In this document: piece after piece, positions 1 to 6,376 of the stretch
How positions within the stretch are numbered: the stretch's first letter is position 1
Layout: each line of letters starts with the position of its first letter
Source of the DNA: Egaibacter sp046050465
Lineage (GTDB): Bacteria; Pseudomonadota; Gammaproteobacteria; Burkholderiales; Burkholderiaceae_C
Direction: 5' to 3'
Assembly: GCA_046050465.1 (NCBI GenBank)
Contig: JBJOPS010000057.1
Span: 1 to 12,015, forward strand
DNA length: 12,015 bases
Notes under the pieces: generated by a model
The model's input: the letters and a program-made list of their open reading frames with translations, nothing else
The model's database searches: none
What the model was told of the DNA's origin: nothing
Made by a program: the position numbers and the translations under genes

Positions 1-71
1 TCAGGCGAAAAGCCTCCGGATTCAGCCAAAACTGGATGCAGTTGGCGCTGGAGTTTCGGCAGGCGGGACAT
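1..71 (-). CDS. possible start of a further gene, cut by left edge
   Basis: An ATG at 71-69 lies 6 bases after the TAA of the methyltransferase gene. It opens a frame that reads without a stop to the window edge (23 full codons, beginning MSRLPKLQRQ). The close spacing would suit the next gene of a restriction-modification operon, but no family can be recognised from so few residues and there is no clear ribosome binding site. The plus strand is also open here (frame from 3 to a TAG at 117-119, containing SGFSQNWMQLALEF) and could be the tail of an unrelated gene. Sequence left of the window would decide. Confidence 0.3.
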   Translation of the reverse strand, partial: MSRLPKLQRQLHPVLAESGGFSP

Positions 72-77
72 ATTCGT

Positions 78-1718
78 TTATGCACCATTCTCAAACTGAC
101 TTTTGGACATGATCCTTAGAAGCTGTTTATTTGGCAGGTTATAAAAGCTTTTGTCACCTATAGCGACAGATTTTTTATCTAAAACGGTTGCCTTGATTTC
201 AGATATAGGTAGTTTTTTCTTAGCATTTTGGTCAGTTTTCCAAACTAAAAAACCAATTGGAAACTCGCCTTTTAAACCTTCGAAAGATTTGCTATGTACT
301 ACAAAACCGTCTAAGTATTTAGCGTTCCATTGCTCACGAAATTGCTCAAAATTTGGTGCGTTAACATATTTCAGCTTACTAAACATAGCCAAAGTTGCCG
401 TTGGTATTTCTTCTGCAATACGTGCAACAAATTGGACGAATAGCTCTCTGGAAGCGTAGCCGTAGTTCGCTTTATTCATCAATGCCCCAATGCGCGTCTT
501 GGCAACGTCGGTTTTACCTTCATTGCCCAATGAATTCGCCGCCTCCGCATACGGCGGATTAATCAGCACCAGTATCTTTTTCCCCTCCGCAATCGCCGCC
601 CGCAGCCCAGCGGGCACTTTATTGGTCAGGCTGTAGTCAATCTGGCCAAAATCATCAATGTCGTCGTTCAAATAATCGTATTGAAACCGCTGCGCCGCCA
701 CGCAGGTTTTGGTGGCTTTCATCACGTCCACGTCGGCCTCGTCCAGCGTGGACATGTAGATATTGCGCGGGTTGCTGTGTTTGACCTCCAGGTTGCCCAC
801 ACCGCAGCACATGTCCCACACGATATAGTCTTTTTGCCAGTTTTTGCCCAGCGTGGCTGCAAGCAGGTCATAAGCCTTGTCCACCACCGCCAGCGGGGTG
901 TAATACGCGCCTTTGAAGCTGCGCTCGTCCAGCGGAATAAGGCTGTCGCGGCGTTCTAGCAGGTAGTTGCGGTGCTCTGCCTTTGGGGGCTTGTGGTAAA
1001 TCGCCCAAAACTGGCGGTAGCCCTCTTTGCTGCCTAGCTCGTAGATTTTGCCGCCCAGGCTGAACACGGGCGCACCATTTTTGTGCAGCAGCTCGGCGGG
1101 CAGGTTGGCGTGGGTGGACACCGTGCCGTCGTGCATGATGTCGGCAAAAAAGAGCAAAGCGTAGTCTTCTTCGGCCACGCCGGTGATCTCGCGCCCCACC
1201 ATGACCACCCATTTGTCAAACACCTGCTTCAAGTTGTCCGGCGTGATGGGGGTGCGGATGATGTCGCCCGACAGAATAGCGGCTTTGACGGTGCTGATGA
1301 ACTCGTCTTCATGCGTGGCGATTTTGAAGGACACAAAGTGCGCGCCAATGTGGGCGGAAATCTCGGCCAACGCCTCTTGCGTGTACTGGCTGGCAGATTT
1401 ACCCCATTTGATGGTTTTTTTGGCCAGGAAGGGCAGCACGTCAGCGCTTTTCATGATCGCTGCTTTTTCGGTGTCGATCACGGCCAGAAACGGCGGCACC
1501 TGCTCGCCCTTGTTCAACGCCACTTGCACGTAATGCAGCAGTTGCGTGAACATGGCGTAGGTGGACGTGCGACCGGTGTCCTTGGCTTCAAACCAGATTT
1601 CTCGGGTCTGGATGTCGATCAAACCCTTGGTGTAGCCCTTGAGGCCGAGGGCTTTGATGTAGGCGTCTTTGACGTCTTCTTCGCTTCGGGCGGCTTGTAG
1701 TTGGGTGTAAAGGCTCAC
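78..1718 (-). CDS. N6-adenine DNA methyltransferase / type IIG-like restriction-modification protein, probably C-terminally truncated
   Basis: It probably methylates adenine in DNA, and may also cut it, as part of a restriction-modification system. Counting from an upstream ATG at 1871 (597 codons), there is a PD-(D/E)xK-like signature D86...E95-A-K97, an FKGAYYTP motif-X region near 319, the SAM-binding motif I DMCCGVGNLE at 353-362, and the catalytic motif IV NPPY at 438-441. I prefer the GTG start at 1718 (beginning SLYTQLQAARSEEDV, 546 aa): the first 51 upstream codons look non-coding and a promoter overlaps them. No target-recognition domain follows the catalytic half, and the protein ends soon after a YNLPN motif where Eco57I-like enzymes usually continue. 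The last ~135 codons are AT-rich (33% GC at 121-240 against 67% at 1081-1140). The methyltransferase fold is secure; nuclease activity and intactness are inference. Confidence 0.85.
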   Translation of the reverse strand: MSLYTQLQAARSEEDVKDAYIKALGLKGYTKGLIDIQTREIWFEAKDTGRTSTYAMFTQLLHYVQVALNKGEQVPPFLAVIDTEKAAIMKSADVLPFLAKKTIKWGKSASQYTQEALAEISAHIGAHFVSFKIATHEDEFISTVKAAILSGDIIRTPITPDNLKQVFDKWVVMVGREITGVAEEDYALLFFADIMHDGTVSTHANLPAELLHKNGAPVFSLGGKIYELGSKEGYRQFWAIYHKPPKAEHRNYLLERRDSLIPLDERSFKGAYYTPLAVVDKAYDLLAATLGKNWQKDYIVWDMCCGVGNLEVKHSNPRNIYMSTLDEADVDVMKATKTCVAAQRFQYDYLNDDIDDFGQIDYSLTNKVPAGLRAAIAEGKKILVLINPPYAEAANSLGNEGKTDVAKTRIGALMNKANYGYASRELFVQFVARIAEEIPTATLAMFSKLKYVNAPNFEQFREQWNAKYLDGFVVHSKSFEGLKGEFPIGFLVWKTDQNAKKKLPISEIKATVLDKKSVAIGDKSFYNLPNKQLLRIMSKSQFENGA

Positions 1719-1814
1719 GGTTGGATTGCCTGGCTGAATTGAATGGCCGACGTGCAGGCTGCGCTGCGTTGGAATATTGGATTTTTCACCGTGCCCCTTG
1801 TTGATTGAGTGCAT

Positions 1815-1844
1815 TTTATGTTGATCAGGGGCAGTCCTTGACAA
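1815..1844 (-). promoter_or_regulatory. sigma70-like promoter for the methyltransferase gene
   Basis: Read on the minus strand, a -35 box TTGTCA (1844-1839, 5 of 6) is followed after 18 bp by a -10 box CATAAA (1820-1815, 4 of 6). Transcription would begin near 1808, giving a leader of about 90 nt before the GTG at 1718. If used, it excludes the ATG codons at 1871 and 1814 as starts. It is a motif match only. Confidence 0.4.
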
Positions 1845-1885
1845 ACCACAATCCGAGCATGACAAACGCATCGCCTCAGCATAAT

Positions 1886-1934
1886 GCTACGTTTTTTATA
1901 GCTAATTATGCACATTCTACGAGGGCTAGTGGCC
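1886..1934 (+). repeat. dispersed 49-bp repeat, copy A
   Basis: This AT-rich stretch begins GCTACG and contains ATAGCTA, GCACATTCTACG and GGGCTAG. It aligns without gaps to the reverse complement of 10499-10547, with 35 of 49 positions identical by hand comparison. It lies between the methyltransferase promoter and the IS30 remnant, outside any gene I can support. It resembles a family of short imperfect palindromic repeats that I recall as frequent in Comamonadaceae genomes; that recollection is not checked. The following bases, 1935-2065, contain no gene I can support. Confidence 0.65.
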
Positions 1935-2065
1935 TATTTTTCATATAAATGGTGCTGCATGAGCCCCACACACCGTCCCGCTGGCAGGCTGATGACGTGT
2001 ACGTTCGTTGCGTTCACTTTTGGCGGATTCACAGCCTTATGAAAGCCGGACGCAACATCACACAG

Positions 2066-2287
2066 ATTGCCAGGCCCTTTGCAAGCCGGGAGCGCGGCTC
2101 TAACGAGAACTTCAACGGACTGCTGCGCCAATATGTGCCCAAGAAGCGGCCGATGGCAAATATCACCGATGAGGAAATTAGAATGATTGAAAACAGGTTG
2201 AATAACCGCCCCCGTAAACGATTGGGATTCAAGACCCCCGCAGAGGTGTTTCATCAATCTTTATCCCGTGTTGCACTTCGTGCTTGA
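2066..2287 (+). pseudogene. IS30-family transposase, C-terminal remnant
   Basis: The frame encodes the characteristic IS30 C-terminal end of the DDE domain: RERGSNENFNGLLRQY, then an RPRK...LGF.TPAEVF block, ending RVALRA before a TGA at 2285-2287. The third catalytic acidic residue of the family lies in this NEN region. Full IS30 transposases are about 300-400 aa; only about 73 recognisable codons remain. The upstream part (open back to an ATG at 1949) does not look like transposase, and a usual W in the ASWERG segment is R here. No terminal inverted repeats or target duplication were found, so this is a decayed scar. Its end lies 21 bp before the exoA start codon. Confidence 0.85.
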
Positions 2288-2308
2288 AACCGCCAGATAT
2301 TTAACCGT

Positions 2309-3112
2309 ATGAAACTTGCCACCTGGAACGTCAATTCACTCACCGTCCGCCTGCCTCAGGTTCTGGACTGGCTGACGCAAAACCCGGTCGATGTGCTGGC
2401 GCTGCAGGAACTCAAATTGACCGACGACAAGTTTCCTGTCGATGCGTTCACGCAAGCCGGTTATTCGGCGCAGTGGTTCGGCCAGAAAACATACAACGGT
2501 GTGGCGTTGTTGTCGCGCGCCCCTGCCGCAGACGTGGTCAAAAACATCCCCGGCTTTTCCGATGACATGTCTCGGGTGATCGCTGGCACATTTGCGCTGA
2601 ATGGTGAAACGCAACAAACCATTCGCGTCATCGGTGGCTACTTTCCCAACGGCCAGGAGCCGGGCAGTGACAAGTTTGAATACAAGATGAACTGGTTAAA
2701 AGGCCTGCGTGACTGGGTGCGCGCCGAGTTGCTGGTTCATCCAAATCTGGTGCTCATGGGGGACTACAACATCACGTTTGACGATGCCGATGTGTGGGAC
2801 CCGGTCGCATTGAGAGACACCATTCACTGCACGGAGGAAGAGCGCTATCATCTGCGCGCGCTGGTTGCCCTGGGTTTGCACGATTCCTTCAGACTTTTTG
2901 AGCAACCTGAAAAGAGCTACAGCTGGTGGGACTATCGGGACTTGGGCTTTCGCCGCAACCGGGGACTGCGTATCGATCACATCCTGATTAGTCAGGCGCT
3001 AAAACCACTGGCGCAATCCTGCCAGATCGACAAGGTTCCGCGAAAAAACGAACGCCCCAGCGACCACGCACCGGTGGTGCTGACACTCGACTACTCCAGG
3101 CCCAGCTCCTGA
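2309..3112 (+). CDS. xth: exodeoxyribonuclease III (AP endonuclease family)
   Basis: A cytoplasmic base-excision-repair enzyme that cuts DNA 5' to abasic sites and removes nucleotides from 3' ends. The 267-residue length is normal for the ExoIII branch of the EEP superfamily. Active-site motifs occur in order: WNVNS at 6-10, metal ligand E34 in LQELK, Y111 in GGYFPNG, D152 and N154 in GDYNI, WDYR near 207-210, D223 in RIDHIL, and D252-H253 in SDHAPV. All expected catalytic residues are present, so the enzyme should be active. The ATG has no good Shine-Dalgarno and follows a transposase scar by 21 bp, so its native promoter may have been replaced. Its 3' end overlaps convergent ntrC by 22 bp. 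The symbol exoA is also used. Confidence 0.95.
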   Translation: MKLATWNVNSLTVRLPQVLDWLTQNPVDVLALQELKLTDDKFPVDAFTQAGYSAQWFGQKTYNGVALLSRAPAADVVKNIPGFSDDMSRVIAGTFALNGETQQTIRVIGGYFPNGQEPGSDKFEYKMNWLKGLRDWVRAELLVHPNLVLMGDYNITFDDADVWDPVALRDTIHCTEEERYHLRALVALGLHDSFRLFEQPEKSYSWWDYRDLGFRRNRGLRIDHILISQALKPLAQSCQIDKVPRKNERPSDHAPVVLTLDYSRPSS

Positions 3113-4608
3113 ATCTTGCGGGTGATGGTGTTACGGCCAATACCCAGTTTTTGCGCTGCTTCAATACGACGGCCTCGCGTGTTTTGCAGTGCTGCATGAA
3201 TAAGCCTGGACTCAAAGCGCCGGGTAAGCTCATCCCAAACATCCTGGCGGCCACTGACCAGCAATTCGAGAGCTTCAGCTTCGAGGTCGTGCTCCCATCC
3301 CAGGCCATTTAGTCCCAAATCGGCCACGGGCAAACCGGTATCAGCTGGCACAGCAGCCACCGTAACCTTGTGAACATTCAGTTGACCACTGTGGCTGGCA
3401 GAAGGTATCGACGCACTGGCCGAGTCCTCGGATGCGGCCAGCACTTCGGGTGGCAGGTCTTTGGGTTCGATCACCTGGGCTGGAGCCATGACGGTGAGCC
3501 AGTGACAAATGTTCTCCAGTTGGCGCACATTGCCCGGGAAAGAGAAGGTGCTCAATCGCGCCAATGCGGCATCGGAAATGCGCTTGGGCTCAATACCCAG
3601 TTGCAGTGCGCTCACACCCAGGAAATGACGAGTCAGCATGGCAATGTCTTCCCGACGTTCACGCAGGGCTGGCAAGCGCAGCCGGATCACATTGAGCCGA
3701 TGAAACAAGTCTTCGCGGAAAGCGCCCTCGCGGACACGCTGCTCCAGGTCCTGGTGTGTAGCCGCAATCACGCGCACATTGGTTTTGACGGCGGAATGAC
3801 CACCCACACGATAAAAATGCCCGTCACTCAGCACACGCAGAAGGCGTGTCTGCAAGTCAAAAGGCATGTCACCTATTTCGTCCAGAAACAGTGTGCCACC
3901 ATCTGCCTGCTCGAACCGCCCGCGCCGCATGGTCTGCGCGCCTGTGAACGCGCCCCGTTCGTGCCCAAACAGTTCTGATTCCAGCAAATCTTTGGGGATA
4001 GCAGCCGTGTTGATGGCCACAAACGGACCGTTGTTGCCAGCATCACCTCGTGGCGAATGTTTGTGCAAAGCGCGGGCAACCAGCTCTTTGCCAGAGCCTG
4101 ACTCGCCCGTAATCATCACGGTCACATTGCTCTGACTCAGGCGTCCAATGGCGCGAAATACGTCCTGCATGGCGGGTGCCTGGCCCAGCATTTCCGGGGC
4201 AGTCGCAGTGCGCTCTTGCGCCACATCTTCACGCAAGCTCTCTTCAACGGCGCGACGAATAAGCGCGACGGCTTTCGGCAGATCGAATGGCTTGGGCAAA
4301 TACTCAAACGCGCCGCCTTGAAACGCAGAGACAGCACTATCCAGATCAGAAAATGCCGTCATGATGATCACCGGCAATCCAGGGTGTTTGGCCTTGACCT
4401 TGTCGAGCAACTCCAGTCCTGAGCCGCCTGGCATGCGGATATCGCTCACCATGATTTGCGGACCTTCATCGTCTGATGAGGAATCCAGCGCGTTCAACAC
4501 GTCGCGTGGGTTGGTGAAACTGCGGGTGGGAAGATTTTCACGCAGCAGCGCCTTCTCCAGAACGAAGCGTATGGACTGGTCATCATCTACGATCCAAATC
4601 GGCTTCAT
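3091..4608 (-). CDS. glnG: nitrogen regulation response regulator NtrC (NR I)
   Basis: A sigma54-dependent enhancer-binding activator of nitrogen-assimilation genes, phosphorylated by NtrB. The 505-residue protein has three domains. The receiver (about 1-120) has acidic residues D8-D10, phospho-acceptor D56 in VSDIRMP, and a conserved K in LPKPFD. The AAA+ domain has Walker A GESGSGKE, the sigma54-contact loop GAFTGA, and Walker B TLFLDEIGDM. The C-terminus is a Fis-type helix-turn-helix (AAQKLGIGRNTITRKIQELG). A Ser/Ala-rich linker of roughly 60 residues separates the last two. I chose the ATG at 4608 because MKPIWIVDDD matches the family start and AAGGA lies 11 nt upstream. An in-frame TTG at 4650 overlapping the ntrB stop is less likely. 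It is co-transcribed with ntrB (38-bp gap). The symbol ntrC is also used. Confidence 0.97.
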   Translation of the reverse strand: MKPIWIVDDDQSIRFVLEKALLRENLPTRSFTNPRDVLNALDSSSDDEGPQIMVSDIRMPGGSGLELLDKVKAKHPGLPVIIMTAFSDLDSAVSAFQGGAFEYLPKPFDLPKAVALIRRAVEESLREDVAQERTATAPEMLGQAPAMQDVFRAIGRLSQSNVTVMITGESGSGKELVARALHKHSPRGDAGNNGPFVAINTAAIPKDLLESELFGHERGAFTGAQTMRRGRFEQADGGTLFLDEIGDMPFDLQTRLLRVLSDGHFYRVGGHSAVKTNVRVIAATHQDLEQRVREGAFREDLFHRLNVIRLRLPALRERREDIAMLTRHFLGVSALQLGIEPKRISDAALARLSTFSFPGNVRQLENICHWLTVMAPAQVIEPKDLPPEVLAASEDSASASIPSASHSGQLNVHKVTVAAVPADTGLPVADLGLNGLGWEHDLEAEALELLVSGRQDVWDELTRRFESRLIHAALQNTRGRRIEAAQKLGIGRNTITRKIQELGLE

Positions 4609-4646
4609 GTCTTTGGGTATCCTTGGGTCTTGCTGCCGTGAAGCTC

Positions 4647-5738
4647 TCAAGGCAGCGGTATCAATAATTTGAAATCCGTACGTCCCGGCACACTCTCACA
4701 CTCGATCAAACCATGGTGCTGTTGCACAAAAGTCTGAGCCAGTGTGAGGCCCAATCCTGAACCGCCCTCTCTGCCCGACACCAGCGGATAGAAAATGCGA
4801 TCCTTGATTGACTCAGGTATTCCCGGTCCGTTGTCAATGACATGCAATTCCAGTGCCAACCGGTAGCGCTGTTTACCAAATGTCACTTGTCGCGCTACAC
4901 GAGTGGAAAAGGTAAGGCGCGCTTCACCTGCCGCAATGCGCTCCACAAGGGCCTGGCAGGCGTTGTGTGCAATGTTGAGTACCGATTGAATAAGCTGTTC
5001 GCGATCGCCCCTGAACTCTGGAATAGAGGTGTCGTAATCACGTACTACCTGCAGCCCTTTTGGAAACTCGGCCAATATGAGTGACCGCACGCGCTCGCAC
5101 ACTTCGTGAATATTGACGTCACCGACCAGGTGTGGTCTTCGATGAGGAGCCAGCAGGCGATCCACCAGCGTTTGCAATCGATCGGCCTCGTGAATAATGA
5201 CTTGTGTGTATTCCTTCAATCCTCTGGATTCAATCTCCATCTCCAGCAACTGCGCGGCACCCCGAATGCCGCCCAGCGGGTTTTTGATTTCGTGCGCAAG
5301 GTTGCGAATCAACTCCTTGTTCGCTTGCGCCTGATCGGCCAGACGCTCTTCACGGTCCTGACGGGTTTGTTGTTCCAGTGGCAGCAATTCGACAATGATT
5401 TGCCCTGGTGATTCCGTTTGCGTCACGATAACGTGTACCGGCACCGGCTCATGGTTCAGGCGCTTGAGCCAGGCGTCATACCGCAAGGCGGCAAATTCAT
5501 TGCCACCAGCGCCTTCAAGCGCGCTCATCAACAGATGAGGCTCCGTGAAGTTGTCCGGAAAATGAGCGCCCTCTATCGTGCGCCGTGATGTGCCGAGCGC
5601 GTCTTCGAGGGCAGCATTGGCAAACAGCACCGCGCCGTCATTACCGACGACCGCGACCAGTGTGGCCAGAAGGTCAAACGACTGGAAACGCGGAAAAGAT
5701 GAAACCACGGCCGGAGCCGATCTGGCAGACTTGTTCAA
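4647..5738 (-). CDS. glnL: nitrogen regulation sensor kinase/phosphatase NtrB (NR II)
   Basis: A soluble histidine kinase that phosphorylates NtrC when nitrogen is scarce and, with PII, dephosphorylates it when nitrogen is plentiful. The protein of up to 363 aa has an N-terminal PAS-like region (about 20-120, LVAVVGNDGAVLFAN), a short helical linker, the H-box NLAHEIKNPLGG with H149, an N-box (IAHNACQAL), the G1 box DNGPGI and the G2 box GGSGLGL. There is no membrane segment, as expected. The start is uncertain: there is no ATG before codon 71. The choices are TTG at 5738, directly after a GGCGG, or GTG at 5708. Its start lies 5 bp after the stop of the DUF4124 gene, indicating translational coupling. 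The symbol ntrB is also used. Confidence 0.95.
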   Translation of the reverse strand: MNKSARSAPAVVSSFPRFQSFDLLATLVAVVGNDGAVLFANAALEDALGTSRRTIEGAHFPDNFTEPHLLMSALEGAGGNEFAALRYDAWLKRLNHEPVPVHVIVTQTESPGQIIVELLPLEQQTRQDREERLADQAQANKELIRNLAHEIKNPLGGIRGAAQLLEMEIESRGLKEYTQVIIHEADRLQTLVDRLLAPHRRPHLVGDVNIHEVCERVRSLILAEFPKGLQVVRDYDTSIPEFRGDREQLIQSVLNIAHNACQALVERIAAGEARLTFSTRVARQVTFGKQRYRLALELHVIDNGPGIPESIKDRIFYPLVSGREGGSGLGLTLAQTFVQQHHGLIECESVPGRTDFKLLIPLP

Positions 5739-5743
5739 GCCGC

Positions 5744-6238
5744 CTATTTTGACGCAGGAAGACGTCCCAATTCGCGCCGGATGCCAGCAATATCACTTTC
5801 ATTGCGTGACAGGCTGGCTTTCAGTTCGGCGACGCGATCCAGGTATTTCTGGTGATTGCGGGCTTCACCGCCCTGCTTTTCGGGCTCGCCATTGTTGTAC
5901 TCGCGCACAAGCTCGGCCTGGCGGGTCTCTGCCTTCTTGAGCTCAGACTCCAGAATCTGGCGGGCATCTGAATCACGCGACTTCTGGTCACCCGAGTCAA
6001 TGCGTGGGGTGGAAGATTGCGTCGCGGCAGCCACACGCACTGGCGCATTGGCACCCGCATTGGATCGGGTGCCCTGTATGACAGTGACGTTGGAGCCTTC
6101 CAGCAACCTGCAACCCGACTTTTCCGAAGTGGGCTTGGTGTTGGTGTATTCGTTACCGCAGCGGTAAATCGGCTCCTGCGAGAAACTGCTGGCTGCAAAA
6201 AAAACAGCGAATAAGGGAAGAGTTAAAGCGTATTTCAT
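5744..6238 (-). CDS. secreted DUF4124-type protein with C-terminal coiled coil
   Basis: Function unknown. The 164-residue protein starts MKYALTLPLFAVFFAASSFS, a typical Sec signal peptide. IYRCGNEYTNT follows, the short Cys-containing motif of DUF4124 domains, then a Ser/Thr/Ala-rich linker. From about residue 90 to the end runs a charged helical segment rich in E, K, R and A (QILESELKKAETRQAELV...) that should form a coiled coil. It is expected in the periplasm or tethered to the envelope. I chose the ATG at 6238 because GGAG lies 5 nt upstream and the signal peptide begins there; the frame is open further upstream. It is the first gene of the operon with ntrB and ntrC, which suggests shared control rather than a proven role in nitrogen sensing. 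Confidence 0.8.
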   Translation of the reverse strand: MKYALTLPLFAVFFAASSFSQEPIYRCGNEYTNTKPTSEKSGCRLLEGSNVTVIQGTRSNAGANAPVRVAAATQSSTPRIDSGDQKSRDSDARQILESELKKAETRQAELVREYNNGEPEKQGGEARNHQKYLDRVAELKASLSRNESDIAGIRRELGRLPASK

Positions 6239-6261
6239 GAAAGCTCCACGCATCAAAACAA

Positions 6262-6278
6262 TGCACGGGTACCGTACA
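6262..6278 (-). promoter_or_regulatory. candidate NtrC operator over the ntrBC operon start site
   Basis: On the minus strand the sequence reads TGTACGG-TAC-CCGTGCA: a 7-bp inverted repeat with one mismatch around a 3-nt spacer, the same geometry as the NtrC consensus TGCACYA-N3-TGGTGCA. It matches 9 of the 14 defined bases. It abuts the -10 box at 6279-6284 and covers the expected start site, so binding would repress, as NtrC does at E. coli glnLp. Symmetry and position are the main support; the inner bases fit poorly. Confidence 0.45.
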
Positions 6279-6306
6279 AGTATGCGCCAAACAGCCACAT
6301 TATCAA
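6279..6306 (-). promoter_or_regulatory. sigma70-like promoter of the DUF4124-ntrB-ntrC operon
   Basis: On the minus strand a -35 box TTGATA (6306-6301, 5 of 6) and a -10 box CATACT (6284-6279, 4 of 6) are separated by 16 bp. The start site would be near 6272, leaving a leader of about 33 nt before the ATG at 6238. The -35 lies 22 bp beyond the glnA terminator, so the operon can be transcribed independently of glnA. Confidence 0.45.
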
Positions 6307-6328
6307 ACTTTGTGGAATCCCCACAATG

Positions 6329-6355
6329 AAAAAGGACGGCCAAAGCCGTCCTTTT
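6329..6355 (-). terminator. intrinsic terminator downstream of glnA
   Basis: AAAAGGACGGC pairs perfectly with GCCGTCCTTTT (11-bp stem) around a 4-nt loop at 6341-6344. On the minus strand the stem is followed by a run of U residues. It starts 21 bp after the glnA stop codon and separates glnA from the downstream DUF4124-ntrBC operon. Confidence 0.9.
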
Positions 6356-6376
6356 CTTGCAACACGCTGTATTGAA

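Noticed and set aside
1083..1700. 205-codon plus-strand open frame opposite the methyltransferase
   Set aside because: It overlaps the well-supported methyltransferase and confines itself to the GC-rich part, as a chance open frame would.
1719..1871. 51-codon N-terminal extension of the methyltransferase to an ATG at 1871
   Set aside because: The promoter-like boxes at 1815-1844 fall inside it, it lacks a ribosome site, and the residues look non-coding.
3370..3978. 202-codon plus-strand open frame opposite ntrC
   Set aside because: It is the antisense shadow of a certain gene in GC-rich DNA; the translation has no domain character and no ribosome site.
4609..4650. NtrC start at TTG 4650 overlapping the ntrB stop
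   Set aside because: The receiver domain begins in the standard way at the ATG 4608 with AAGGA upstream; the extra 14 residues match nothing in the family.
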